Shown: positions 6,815 to 14,873, counted from the stretch's first letter. The stretch: DNA of 64,000 nt from Caryophanon tenue (GCF_001700315.1 NZ_MASJ01000023.1:1-64000), one strand, 5' to 3'. Made by a program: numbers and translations. Notes: generated by a model from the letters alone, not told the origin.

Positions 6815-8899
6815 TTAGTCCAGAAGCTCATCTTCAAGCTGTAATAATTGGAGCTTAATGTTAAAAGGGTCCTCAGTGTCTAGTACTGTGTATAAATAGT
6901 ACTCTCCATATGTTTTACGTCCACCGCTATAAGGTGATTTTCTGATAAGGACTTTTGAAATGAGTGTATACGCTTCTTGCGTTGTTTTTTTTCGAATTGA
7001 AATATTTTCAAATTCCTCTACAGCATAGCTTGCATGCTCAATTCGTCCCTTCGTTCGCTCTTTCATTTGCAGATGAATGTTTGAATCCGTATCTAAGTAA
7101 GGCTCGATTTCTTCAAAGTTTCGGTGCTGACTTAACTGTAAATATTTCCATAACATGCTTCTACTAAATTCAATCAGCTGATCATCTGAAATACCGTCCT
7201 CGCTGATTTCCTCTTGTTCAATCACTGCAAGCGCACTTTCCTCAACGTCCTTCGAAAAAGCATTTGAAATAGAGGAAGTAGAGAAATACAAAATATTCCC
7301 ACCAATATAAATAGCCGCTAATAAAATGGATACAGTCCAAACTTTCGCATTTGATTTAATGGTCGTTTTTAGTGCGGCCTTGTCTAAAATAATTTCTTTG
7401 GGCTTTTTTGGTAGCTTCGCCTTGATGGAAGGAATGGCAACTTTAATTGCAATAGCCGGTGCATTCCCCTGCTCGGCATATAAAGGTACAAGCTGCTCCA
7501 CATTTTCTGTCGTTTTTGAAAGTGCTACTAAACGCTCATTTATCCATTCATCTGAAATATTACTTGCTTCATTTAATGAAATCAGATGTGTTAATGATTG
7601 CTTGAGTGCAAGCTGCTTACGGAATACGTTCTGCTTAATCTTTGCCTCTTTTGAATTTAAGATTGCTTTCTGCTTTTCGCTAATTCCTTTTTGCGCATTT
7701 GCTAAAAAAGCATTTAACATTTTTTCAAAGGAAAGAATATTCGATTTCAGATTTGCTCTCTGCGCTTTCAAAACATCTAGCTGCTCACTAATTTGTGTTG
7801 CTTGCTGATTGTATAAACGATTCGCAAACATAATTTCTTTGTATTGCGTTTTGGTAATATGTAAGCCATTTGCACGAGGCATTACTTTATTAAATTGCTG
7901 CTGTGCCTCGTCAAAGCTATTCACTGTTTGCTGAAATTTGTGGTATTCGGACTCATAGGCTGTAAGAGCCTGTTCAATATTTGTTTGGAAGACATTTTTT
8001 AACTCGTTTAGCTCGGCCGTAATCTGTTTACCCTCACCGATTTGCTGAAGCAGCTCCAAGTCATTCAGTAATTTCGTTATTTGTAGGGTATTTTGAAGCT
8101 GTAAGTTACTTAAGCTTTCAAAATATATTTTTACACGCTCAGCATTGAGTAAATATGTAATTTCTTCATTTAAGCTTTTAGCAGTTTGCATTTTTTGCAT
8201 ACGCTTGCTTAACGTAAGTGTAAGCTTTTCAAAAAAAGGAATGGCGTTATAATTAAGCTTTTGAAGCGAAGTCTTAAATATGTGCTGCTCTACTTGCTCC
8301 TTTGTTTTAAACGCCTGCTTAAGCGCTAAAAGTTCCTTCACGTCGTTTAAAATTAGCTGTATGCTTGTACTTAGCCATAAAGTGTTCATAACAGCTTGTT
8401 CAGGCTCAGCCTTTTCATTTAAGAAACAAATAATCCACGCATGCTGTTCTTTACTAGGAAGCTTTGCTACTTGATTAGCCGGACAATATTTAACGTTCAG
8501 CCACTTTAGCATGTCATTCGGTGCACCGATAGTAATTTTTTGAACTTGCCCTCTTAAAATTTGCCAAACAGATTCTTTGGCAAAAAAGATTTTTTCTAAT
8601 GTAACTTCATCGAGCTTTTGATTCGGACCATTTGTAAATGTGGCCTCATAGCTTATTGAGTCATTATACTCAAATTCAAACTGTACTCCATGAATATTGT
8701 CTGCAAAGCCTTTGAAAAACTGCAAATTTAAAAAGGCATCGATTAATTTTCCACTTTCCTCATTATGCCCAAGCCATAATAAGCTAAGTGGTACTTGCTG
8801 TAATTTTTCCATTTGTGTAAAAATATCAGGTGAAATTATTTTATTTTGCGCCTCAAACTGTTGCCATTTTTTTAGTTCCTGTAAAATTTGCTCGTTCAT
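6815..8899 (-). CDS. Degenerate dynamin-like membrane protein with coiled coils
   Basis: 694-residue protein I cannot assign to a named family. Residues about 37-60 (VPLSLLWLGHNEESGKLIDA) look like a decayed P-loop of bacterial dynamin-like GTPases, where GxxNxGKS would be expected; the Ser/Thr after GK is missing, so GTP hydrolysis is unlikely. Residues 200-500 are helical and rich in coiled-coil heptads. One transmembrane helix lies near 533-555 (WTVSILLAAIYIGGNILYF). The C-terminal 130 residues are predicted outside the membrane and may be an NTF2-like fold. The start is the ATG after AGGAGGG. It lies 18 bp downstream of the next gene on the same strand, so the two are one operon. Confidence 0.6.
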   Translation of the reverse strand: MNEQILQELKKWQQFEAQNKIISPDIFTQMEKLQQVPLSLLWLGHNEESGKLIDAFLNLQFFKGFADNIHGVQFEFEYNDSISYEATFTNGPNQKLDEVTLEKIFFAKESVWQILRGQVQKITIGAPNDMLKWLNVKYCPANQVAKLPSKEQHAWIICFLNEKAEPEQAVMNTLWLSTSIQLILNDVKELLALKQAFKTKEQVEQHIFKTSLQKLNYNAIPFFEKLTLTLSKRMQKMQTAKSLNEEITYLLNAERVKIYFESLSNLQLQNTLQITKLLNDLELLQQIGEGKQITAELNELKNVFQTNIEQALTAYESEYHKFQQTVNSFDEAQQQFNKVMPRANGLHITKTQYKEIMFANRLYNQQATQISEQLDVLKAQRANLKSNILSFEKMLNAFLANAQKGISEKQKAILNSKEAKIKQNVFRKQLALKQSLTHLISLNEASNISDEWINERLVALSKTTENVEQLVPLYAEQGNAPAIAIKVAIPSIKAKLPKKPKEIILDKAALKTTIKSNAKVWTVSILLAAIYIGGNILYFSTSSISNAFSKDVEESALAVIEQEEISEDGISDDQLIEFSRSMLWKYLQLSQHRNFEEIEPYLDTDSNIHLQMKERTKGRIEHASYAVEEFENISIRKKTTQEAYTLISKVLIRKSPYSGGRKTYGEYYLYTVLDTEDPFNIKLQLLQLEDELLD

Positions 8900-8917
8900 C
8901 AATTTCCCTCCTTCCTC

Positions 8918-9922
8918 TTACTGATTTACTTGCGGCCCGTAAACTTTTGAACGAATCATCGTTTCATTGATTGTCCAATCGAATTGGTCTAAGATGAAGT
9001 TGCTATTTAAATCCTGGTCAAATTTGTCGAGAACTTTATCATTATCCATATCTAAGTTAAATTTATCCCAAACTTTATCGTTATCCATGTCTAAGTCGAA
9101 TTTATCAAAAACATTGTTGTTATCAAGGTCAAGGTCATATTTGTCGTATTTACCATCTTTATCAATATCGATATTAAATTGCCCTAGTTGCTGATTTGAC
9201 ATTGCCCCATACACTTCACCCACTGAAATGATTGGCTCTGCACTTGGCATATTCTCTAAAATCGTTGGCATGCTATCCGGTGTAATTTGCGGCGCAGAAA
9301 ATGTTGGTGCTTCTTGCAGATCATAATGTGTTGGAATAGGTGCAAGCCCATATTGCGAGAATTCACTCTGCAAAATCGCATTTTGATTCATCAGTTCCGA
9401 TACATTCATTAACGGCGGGAATTCCGCTCTAAGTGGCGTTGTTTCATTTGCATTTAGGAAATCTCGCATCGCCTGATCGTTTTCCTGCTTCCATTCAAAA
9501 AATTGCTGATGTATATCCGCTGACGTTAAGCCGTTTACTGTTAGTGCGTCACTGGCATCACCTGATGCATCTCCACCAAAATCTCCACCATTTGCGCGAT
9601 TGTTAATCATAAAAATGACAAGTGCTAGCGACAATACCTTTAAGCCAAACTTAACAGGCGTTCTAAATGTTTTAGAAACCAATACTAACGCAATCCATGC
9701 GCCTACAAAAAAGATGATGCTTGCAATTAAATAAAAATCACTTACGTTTGAGTCTAAAGCTAAACCGATATGAAGTATTGCAAGCATATAAAAGCCATTT
9801 TGCAGCCCAGCCCCGATCCAAAACTCACGTGTTTTTAAAATTTCAATCAGCTCTAAAACCTTGACGAAAATAATAGCTCCCACTAAGACAACTAAAATAA
9901 CGCCTAAAATAAATAAAATCAT
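8918..9922 (-). CDS. Membrane protein with Asp-rich calcium-binding-like repeats
   Basis: 334-residue protein, first gene of a two-gene operon with the dynamin-like protein. Four hydrophobic helices occupy residues 1-107. A flexible, Ala/Pro/Gln-rich stretch follows, then about five tandem 13-residue repeats near residues 250-315 of the form D-D-K-V-x-D-K-F-D-L-D-M (for example DIDKDGKYDKYDLDLD and DMDNDKVWDKFNLD). These resemble thrombospondin type-3 or EF-hand-like calcium loops. GGAGG lies before the ATG. The repeat DNA is itself repetitive, so copy number may vary between strains. Function unknown; calcium binding is inferred from the repeats. Confidence 0.65.
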   Translation of the reverse strand: MILFILGVILVVLVGAIIFVKVLELIEILKTREFWIGAGLQNGFYMLAILHIGLALDSNVSDFYLIASIIFFVGAWIALVLVSKTFRTPVKFGLKVLSLALVIFMINNRANGGDFGGDASGDASDALTVNGLTSADIHQQFFEWKQENDQAMRDFLNANETTPLRAEFPPLMNVSELMNQNAILQSEFSQYGLAPIPTHYDLQEAPTFSAPQITPDSMPTILENMPSAEPIISVGEVYGAMSNQQLGQFNIDIDKDGKYDKYDLDLDNNNVFDKFDLDMDNDKVWDKFNLDMDNDKVLDKFDQDLNSNFILDQFDWTINETMIRSKVYGPQVNQ

Positions 9923-10024
9923 AAAAACCTCCGTTGCTTTTAGTTAACACGTTATTAGCTTCTTTCAATATTATTTTTACAACATTACTCCATTTTACAA
10001 TTTTATAGAATAATATTCATTAGT

Positions 10025-10153
10025 TTATTTCGTAGATTTAGCTACTTTCAGAAATAGAATATGATTTGCATAGCTCTTTAATTGTATAAGTGGCTCTTCC
10101 ATCATTTGAAGAACTGCTAATTTTTGTTCAACAATAGGCTTACTTCGTACCAT
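10025..10153 (-). CDS. Small ORF, possible transposase remnant
   Basis: 42-residue ORF starting with ATG seven bases after GGGGGA. The text VEQKLAVLQMMEEP loosely recalls the first helix of IS-encoded transposase OrfA proteins, but it stops before a full HTH could form. It may be a real small peptide or the broken start of an insertion-sequence gene. No terminal repeats seen. Confidence 0.3.
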   Translation of the reverse strand: MVRSKPIVEQKLAVLQMMEEPLIQLKSYANHILFLKVAKSTK

Positions 10154-10288
10154 AAAAAATCCCCCAAAGATTAAACAGATTTTAGTTATTTCACCTGTCT
10201 AACAAAGGGGGGCAGTTCAATTAAAGGAAACATTAGGCAATATATTAATAACAAAAAACTACCTCACAAAAGTAGAAAATAGGAACCC

Positions 10289-10935
10289 TCATTCGATTAA
10301 ATGCTCGTGGTACTGGTTCAATTCTTGCGTGAGTTGTTCCGTAAAATGTTCCGCGATATAGGCAGCGATATACTGTTTCTTCTCGATTTCGATTTGCGAT
10401 GAAGGGAAAAGTTTTGCGAAGAATCCCCATTTTTTTGTTGCCATGTATTGTTCAAGGGCTTCACTTTCAAGGCGCCTTAGGGCATTTTGTTCAATGTGTT
10501 TTTCTCGTATTTTGACGGCGATATCTTCTTTATTGGATGTGAGGATCTCCTCTACTTTTTCGGCTAATACCTGATTTTTCTGCTCCAGCTGTGTCGTTAG
10601 TGCGTGAAGCTTTTCGATTTCTTGCGAAGATTCGGAAGGAATGGCTTGGAGTTGCTGGTGCAGGAAGGCTTCGTTGATTACGATTTTCGTTTCTTCGCTC
10701 TCTTCATCTTGTTCAATAAGAAACAATCCAGTTTGCATCATTTGTGTGAATGCTTGGCTAAGGGTATCTAACCGCTTATCTTGTATGGGGGCGGCTAAGA
10801 TTTCTGAAGTTGGACTTCGTTTGATCATATGGCCATCTTCATTGATCCGTAAAAGTTGTTTTAATCCTTTTACGCGATACTCATCTTTCAATAACAGAAT
10901 CATACGCAGTTTTAAAATGGCTTTAAAATCTAAAC
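10289..10935 (-). pseudogene. 5'-truncated coiled-coil protein cut by the resolvase element
   Basis: The visible protein from the first ATG (10903) has 204 residues, but that ATG has no ribosome binding site and the frame is open upstream (LDFKAILKLR before the Met) right up to the transposon end at 10936. I read this as a gene whose start was removed by insertion or deletion at the element. The remaining part has a basic segment with a possible DNA-binding helix, a long coiled coil (residues 95-150) and a KKWGFFAKLF motif. It faintly resembles MerR/DUF3967-type plasmid regulators. Low certainty on family, fair certainty on truncation. Confidence 0.5.
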
Positions 10936-10973
10936 GGGGTCCCGTCAGAAAAATGCGGATTTACAACGTTAAG
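10936..10973 (+). repeat. Left end of resolvase element
   Basis: 38-bp Tn3-family end, outer GGGG at 10936. The inner GGATTTACAACGTTAAG is identical to the copy at 4928. Confidence 0.8.
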
Positions 10974-11007
10974 GAAAAATGAACACAAAACAAGAGCATG
11001 CATAACG

Positions 11008-11577
11008 CTAACTGTTGGGCTGCTCTTGTTTTAAATAGCGATAAATTGTAGCACGACTAATCCCTGTCATTTCAACAATTTCACTCACACTATACTGTTC
11101 AGATTTATATAAATTGATGGCTTTTTTCAGCTCACGTTCATTCACTTTCGGACGCCCACCTTGACGCCCTCTTGCTCTAGCACTGATTAGCCCTTCCTTC
11201 GTTCGTTGGACAATTAAATCACGTTCAAATTGGCTGAATGCTTGGAAAACCGTCATCATTAATTTCCCTTGTGGTGTTGAAGTATCAAAGTTTTCTTTAA
11301 TGCTCAGTAGCTTGATTTCCCGTTCTTCAAAATACGCAACTAATTCAATTAAATCCTTCGTACTTCTACCTAATCGAGAAAAGCTTTCTACGATTACCAT
11401 GTCTCCTGGTCGCAATTTATCCTTCAGCCGGTTTAATTCTGGACGATCTGTTTTCATTCCAGATAATTTCTCCGTTAAAATCTCGTGGCAATTGTACTGC
11501 TCTAACAAATCTAACTGTCGATTCAATTCCTGCTGTCGTGTACTCACTCGTGCATAGCCATAAGTATAAGAAGCCAT
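11008..11577 (-). CDS. tnpR: Tn3-family serine resolvase TnpR
   Basis: 189-residue small serine recombinase. The catalytic serine is in YARVSTRQQ (Ser12), arginines of the active site lie in SGMKTDRPELNRL and ESFSRLGRS, the long helix E follows FERDLIVQRTKEG, and a C-terminal helix-turn-helix is seen in YSVSEIVEMTGISRATIYRYL. Length and motifs are complete, so it should be active. It resolves cointegrates by recombining two res sites. Its own res lies upstream (11586-11777), as usual for Tn3 elements, which also allows self-repression. The start is supported by a GGGGGGAAA site. Confidence 0.93.
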   Translation of the reverse strand: MASYTYGYARVSTRQQELNRQLDLLEQYNCHEILTEKLSGMKTDRPELNRLKDKLRPGDMVIVESFSRLGRSTKDLIELVAYFEEREIKLLSIKENFDTSTPQGKLMMTVFQAFSQFERDLIVQRTKEGLISARARGRQGGRPKVNERELKKAINLYKSEQYSVSEIVEMTGISRATIYRYLKQEQPNS

Positions 11578-11585
11578 CGTTTCCC

Positions 11586-11777
11586 CCCTTTGATATACAA
11601 ATCTATATCACAAAGGGGGCTTTATGAAACATAGATTTTGAGCAAAGTTTTGAAATAGCATTTAGCAAGTAATACGGGTTAAAATTACTGAAATGAAAAT
11701 CGTCTCAAAAACAGTCGTTTATAAGACCCCGATTTCTTATCGTTGTTATATCAAGCGTTTGATGCTGTTACATGGTG
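11586..11777 (-). promoter_or_regulatory. Putative res (resolution) site
   Basis: Region between tnpR and the right transposon end. It contains a near-palindrome (TTGTGATATAG ... TATATCAA) close to the gene start and ATAACAACGATAAGAAA nearer the end. Most of it is shared with the gene-less element at 4928-5178, which supports a functional recombination site. Exact subsites I, II and III were not delimited. Confidence 0.6.
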
Positions 11778-11815
11778 CTTAACGTTGTAAATCCGCATAA
11801 ATCTAGCAAGACCCC
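11778..11815 (-). repeat. Right end of resolvase element
   Basis: Inverted 38-bp end from CTTAACGTTGTAAATCCGC to AGACCCC. Its outer edge lies 37 bp before the start of the glucosaminidase gene. Confidence 0.8.
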
Positions 11816-11822
11816 TATATGG

Positions 11823-11828
11823 TATAAT
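11823..11828 (+). promoter_or_regulatory. -10 element of glucosaminidase gene, next to transposon end
   Basis: TATAAT lies 7 bp outside the transposon end. Its -35 must fall inside the end, where no good TTGACA is seen (AATCTA at 17-bp spacing). Confidence 0.4.
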
Positions 11829-11851
11829 AACGAGAAAAAGGAGTTGAAAAG

Positions 11852-13549
11852 ATGCTACGAAATAGCCTATCATTCCTGCTGTTTTTTGTAATGAGTATGG
11901 CAACAGGACACGCAGCTTTTGCGACTGTCGATGCACCAGCTTTGGATATTTCACCCGATAAAGAATGGCATATTATATTTAATGCGGACGTCGATACTGC
12001 TTCTGTTACACCGACGAGCGTTTATGTTACAAATGGCTCAACACCTGTGCCTGTAACACTTACAGTAGCTGGGGATACTGTGACGGTGACACCACACATA
12101 CCGTATACAAATGGGCAAACATATACACTGATTGTAACACCGGATGTTGCTGGGGTTGTGAATGGCGAACGCCTTACACTGAACACGGCGATTGAGAAAC
12201 CATTTACGATTACAGGTGGTTACGTGGTTGGTACGGCAATGTCAGACGGTACATTCGCATTGCGTGATACATATGCGACATTTGCCGAGGCAGATGCTAC
12301 ACGTACAGCTACTGAAAGTATTCAGTATGACGGGAAGTTTTTAAAAATTCCTACAGGTATTGCCGCCACACATCCGTCTCGCGTCACGGAATTTTTTACA
12401 GCGCCGACATTGTTAGGACGTGAGCAATATGGTGGTGTTGAAAAAGATACGGAGCTTGTGTATGTAGACAGTACCGAGCAGGCAGTGGCAGTACAGGTTG
12501 CTGGACAAACAATGTATATGAAGCAGCAGGATACGACACTTATTCCAAGTGCGTGGATGACGGGGCAGTCTTATTATTACGTCACGAACGGCTTACTGTG
12601 GCATGCGGTATATCGTCCACATAAAGGTATGTATGATGGTGCATATCAAATTGGTAACGCGCCAAGCTTTTTAACAGCGGGGCAGCGTTATTACAGTACG
12701 GATGGTGTAAATTTCGTTGATGCACAGCAGCGGTTTGTTGGCGAAAGCTTTGCGTATTTCCAGTATGTATCGCCACGCACGCCCACAACGTATACAGCTG
12801 CGCAATTAAATGACATTATTTATACACAGTTACTACAGCGCGAACAAAGTGGCGCTGCGCAATATCAACATGCCACAACAGAAAGCCCACTTCTCGGTTT
12901 AGGCGACACATTAAAAGACATTGAAGCAGAAGTGGATGTAAACGCGTTGTTTATTTTGGCACTCGCGATTCATGAAAGTAATTACGGTATGAGCTGTCAT
13001 GCGAAACATTATCATAATTTATTTGGCTTACATGTGACAGATGGGAATGCGGTTTGTACTGTGCCCGCTGATACAACGAATGTGAAATATTTTGAGACAG
13101 TTGGTGATAATATTCGCGCGTTTATTTCACGCATTACGGATTATTATATTAATCCAAACGCGATGAGTGATTATCGGTATAACGGGGCTGCACTTGGCAA
13201 TAAAATGATTGGCATGAATGTTCGTTACGCATCGGATCCGTATTGGGGCGCAAAAACAGCAGGTCATATGTTTCGACTCGACCAAGTACTTGGCGGACAA
13301 GATTATGAAGCATATACGCTCGGCATAACGACGCAGCGTGCTGTAAGCGTTCGGAAAATGCCAACTGTTTCTGCTGAACGAGCATATCAATATAACATTG
13401 CAGGGTCGATTAAACGCTTTGACCGTATGCCGCTTACCTTTTCACAAACGGTAGCGCCAAATGATTGGCATCGTTTAGTTTCTGAGCTGGCAAATGGGGA
13501 CGATGTGTACACGGCGCCAGACAATGCGCGTATTGTACAAACACATTAA
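11852..13549 (+). CDS. Secreted glucosaminidase with N-terminal Ig-like (SbsA-type) domain
   Basis: 565-residue exported cell-wall hydrolase. A signal peptide covers about residues 1-25 (ending HAAFA). Residues 30-120 form a Big_5/SbsA-type Ig-like domain (WHIIFNADVDTASV, YTNGQTYTLIV). The catalytic mannosyl-glycoprotein endo-beta-N-acetylglucosaminidase (LytD/Auto-like) domain is near 325-500. Its catalytic Glu is in LALAIHESNYGMS, and NLFGLHV and MNVRYASDPYWGAK are typical. It should cut the glycan strand of peptidoglycan during growth or separation. AAAAGGAG lies before the ATG. Base composition is higher in GC than the accessory genes to the left. Confidence 0.85.
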   Translation: MLRNSLSFLLFFVMSMATGHAAFATVDAPALDISPDKEWHIIFNADVDTASVTPTSVYVTNGSTPVPVTLTVAGDTVTVTPHIPYTNGQTYTLIVTPDVAGVVNGERLTLNTAIEKPFTITGGYVVGTAMSDGTFALRDTYATFAEADATRTATESIQYDGKFLKIPTGIAATHPSRVTEFFTAPTLLGREQYGGVEKDTELVYVDSTEQAVAVQVAGQTMYMKQQDTTLIPSAWMTGQSYYYVTNGLLWHAVYRPHKGMYDGAYQIGNAPSFLTAGQRYYSTDGVNFVDAQQRFVGESFAYFQYVSPRTPTTYTAAQLNDIIYTQLLQREQSGAAQYQHATTESPLLGLGDTLKDIEAEVDVNALFILALAIHESNYGMSCHAKHYHNLFGLHVTDGNAVCTVPADTTNVKYFETVGDNIRAFISRITDYYINPNAMSDYRYNGAALGNKMIGMNVRYASDPYWGAKTAGHMFRLDQVLGGQDYEAYTLGITTQRAVSVRKMPTVSAERAYQYNIAGSIKRFDRMPLTFSQTVAPNDWHRLVSELANGDDVYTAPDNARIVQTH

Positions 13550-13552
13550 GGG

Positions 13553-13591
13553 TAGGCGCTAGTCGAAAGTGTATTTACGGCTAGCGCTTTT
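13553..13591 (+). terminator. Intrinsic terminator after glucosaminidase
   Basis: GGCGCTAGTCG pairs with CGGCTAGCGCT, followed by five T. Confidence 0.8.
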
Positions 13592-13622
13592 TACATAGTA
13601 AAAAGCAGAATGGGGGTATTTG

Positions 13623-14168
13623 ATGCACGGACCATCAAGACGTGGGAAATTATTGCTATTTGCGTTGGCGCTAACATTAGTCAGTAGTATGCTTGTCCTT
13701 TTTTTGCCATTGATTGTTGCACAAACGTTTTATTATAGCCGTGACACCATTTTACTATTGATTCCTGCGAAAAATTTTATGTTGCTTGCCGTCGCACTTG
13801 GCATGCTGGTTGTGATGTTAGTTATTATTGCCTTTCTTCAAAAGCCGTGGTCGTATACGCTTGCCACAATTGTCGTTCTCTTGTCAGGCATAACAGGCTA
13901 CGCTTCAACACAAAGTATTATATTAATTGAACAACAGGGCATTACAATACGTGACGTTTATAAAAAAGAGCATTATACATGGGATTCAATTGCGCGTGTG
14001 ACGTACTATTACACTGCGCATACTGATGACGGGAAATATACTTTTGTCACAACAACAGGCGAAGAGATAACAATTAATGAAACACCTCTTTTTGATGCGT
14101 ATAAAAAAAGCGTATTCCGTGAAGTGCTGAAGCGACATAACATTTCATATGAGACACATTCGCGCTAA
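13623..14168 (+). CDS. Membrane protein of unknown function
   Basis: 181-residue protein. Three hydrophobic helices lie in residues 10-100 (LLLFALALTLVSSMLVLFL, FMLLAVALGMLVVMLVI and a third near 85-100), followed by a soluble C-terminal domain with beta-strand pattern (ITIRDVYKKEHYTWDSIARV and YTFVTTTGEEI). The C-terminal half resembles PH-like domains of small Bacilli membrane proteins, but I cannot name a family. GGGGG seven bases before ATG supports this start over the TTG codon directly upstream. Confidence 0.55.
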   Translation: MHGPSRRGKLLLFALALTLVSSMLVLFLPLIVAQTFYYSRDTILLLIPAKNFMLLAVALGMLVVMLVIIAFLQKPWSYTLATIVVLLSGITGYASTQSIILIEQQGITIRDVYKKEHYTWDSIARVTYYYTAHTDDGKYTFVTTTGEEITINETPLFDAYKKSVFREVLKRHNISYETHSR

Positions 14169-14213
14169 AATATTTAATCCGTACTATTTTTATATGTTTT
14201 ATAATGAAAAGCA

Positions 14214-14243
14214 TTGACAGCGAAAAATAATATTTGGTATGAT
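14214..14243 (+). promoter_or_regulatory. Promoter of riboflavin kinase transcript
   Basis: TTGACA (14214-14219), 18-bp spacer, TATGAT (14238-14243). Predicted transcription start is near 14250. Confidence 0.7.
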
Positions 14244-14262
14244 ACTGCTAATTACAATTCGC

Positions 14263-14312
14263 TGACTAGAACACTAGAGGCTCCCTTACGCTTGAAGTAC
14301 GGGAGTCTTTTT
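14263..14312 (+). promoter_or_regulatory. Leader motif plus terminator (candidate attenuator or riboswitch)
   Basis: About 13 nt after the predicted transcript start is TGACTAGAACACTAGAGG, containing a small hairpin CTAG-AACA-CTAG. It abuts a terminator stem GGCTCCC/GGGAGTC with T-run (14279-14312) that ends before the riboflavin kinase ribosome binding site. The same arrangement, with compensating changes in the small hairpin, lies before the ssuD-like gene (54618-54684). It is not the FMN (RFN) riboswitch, whose conserved blocks are absent. Confidence 0.55.
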
Positions 14313-14335
14313 GTCTACTAAAGGAGGACGTTCAC

Positions 14336-14761
14336 ATGAACAAATTAAATTTCACAGGTCACGTAGTTTCAGGAAAACAACTAGGTAGAACAATTGGCTT
14401 TCCAACTGCCAATCTTGTTGTAAATCGTACGCAGATTGACACGCATGGTGTCTTTGCAGTAACAGTGCATCACGCAGGAAATCAATACGCAGGAGTGATG
14501 AATATCGGTGTACGTCCTTCTTTTGAAGACGGTACGCATACGACAGTAGAGGTACATATTTTAGATTTTGCGGGCGACTTATACGGCGACACATTAACGG
14601 TGGAAACGATTGCCTTTTTACGACCAGAGCAAGCATTCGAAAACCTAGAAGCCCTTGTTGCGCAGTTAAAAGAGGATGTTCGACAGGCACGCAAGCTTGT
14701 GGAGCCGAATTATATGTACGCAAGAATGATGACACCGCCTGTTACGCTAGCACTTGCATAA
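14336..14761 (+). CDS. Stand-alone riboflavin kinase
   Basis: 141-residue protein matching the flavokinase half of bifunctional RibF. It has the GRTIGFPTAN motif (residues 17-26), where Thr and Asn bind Mg-ATP, and MNIGVRPSFEDG, VEVHILDFAGDLYGD and LRPEQAFENLEALVAQL in the usual order. The FAD synthetase (adenylyltransferase) half is absent, so it should make FMN from riboflavin and ATP but not FAD. A full RibF is presumably elsewhere in the genome. GGAGGACG precedes the ATG. It is transcribed alone behind an unusual leader with a terminator. Confidence 0.85.
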   Translation: MNKLNFTGHVVSGKQLGRTIGFPTANLVVNRTQIDTHGVFAVTVHHAGNQYAGVMNIGVRPSFEDGTHTTVEVHILDFAGDLYGDTLTVETIAFLRPEQAFENLEALVAQLKEDVRQARKLVEPNYMYARMMTPPVTLALA

Positions 14762-14823
14762 ACGATGATTTTCACAAATAGAGACAAATTTCGCTTAAAA
14801 TGACAGAATAATTAAACTTCTTC

Positions 14824-14858
14824 AAGTTGTCTATGTTAAAATGGAACAATGACAACTT
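14824..14858. promoter_or_regulatory. Inverted repeat around a promoter
   Basis: AAGTTGTC (14824-14831) and GACAACTT (14851-14858) flank a TTAAAAT -10-like sequence, 15 bp before the next start codon. Position and symmetry fit an operator. Confidence 0.4.
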
Positions 14859-14873
14859 AAAGGAGGACGACAT

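Larger units (their letters stand above)
10936..11815 (-). mobile_element. Resolvase-only Tn3-family element
   Basis: 880-bp element with two matching 38-bp ends: 10936-10973 starts GGGGTCCCGTCAG and ends ACGTTAAG; 11778-11815 is its inverted counterpart. Both are Tn1546-like. Inside is one gene, a serine resolvase, with its resolution-site region between gene and right end. No transposase is present, so it could move only with help from a related Tn3-family transposase. The flanking 5 bp (TAAAC and TATAT) are not duplicated, so the element has probably rearranged since insertion. Confidence 0.8.

Noticed and set aside
7326-7808. 160-residue plus-strand open frame inside the dynamin-like gene
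   Set aside because: Antisense shadow of a long coiled-coil coding region; no start signal; cysteine/serine-rich composition typical of reverse-frame translation.
14250-14335. FMN (RFN) riboswitch before the riboflavin kinase
   Set aside because: The leader is too short, and the conserved RFN blocks (AGGG..GGGTG and CCGAC type) are missing.
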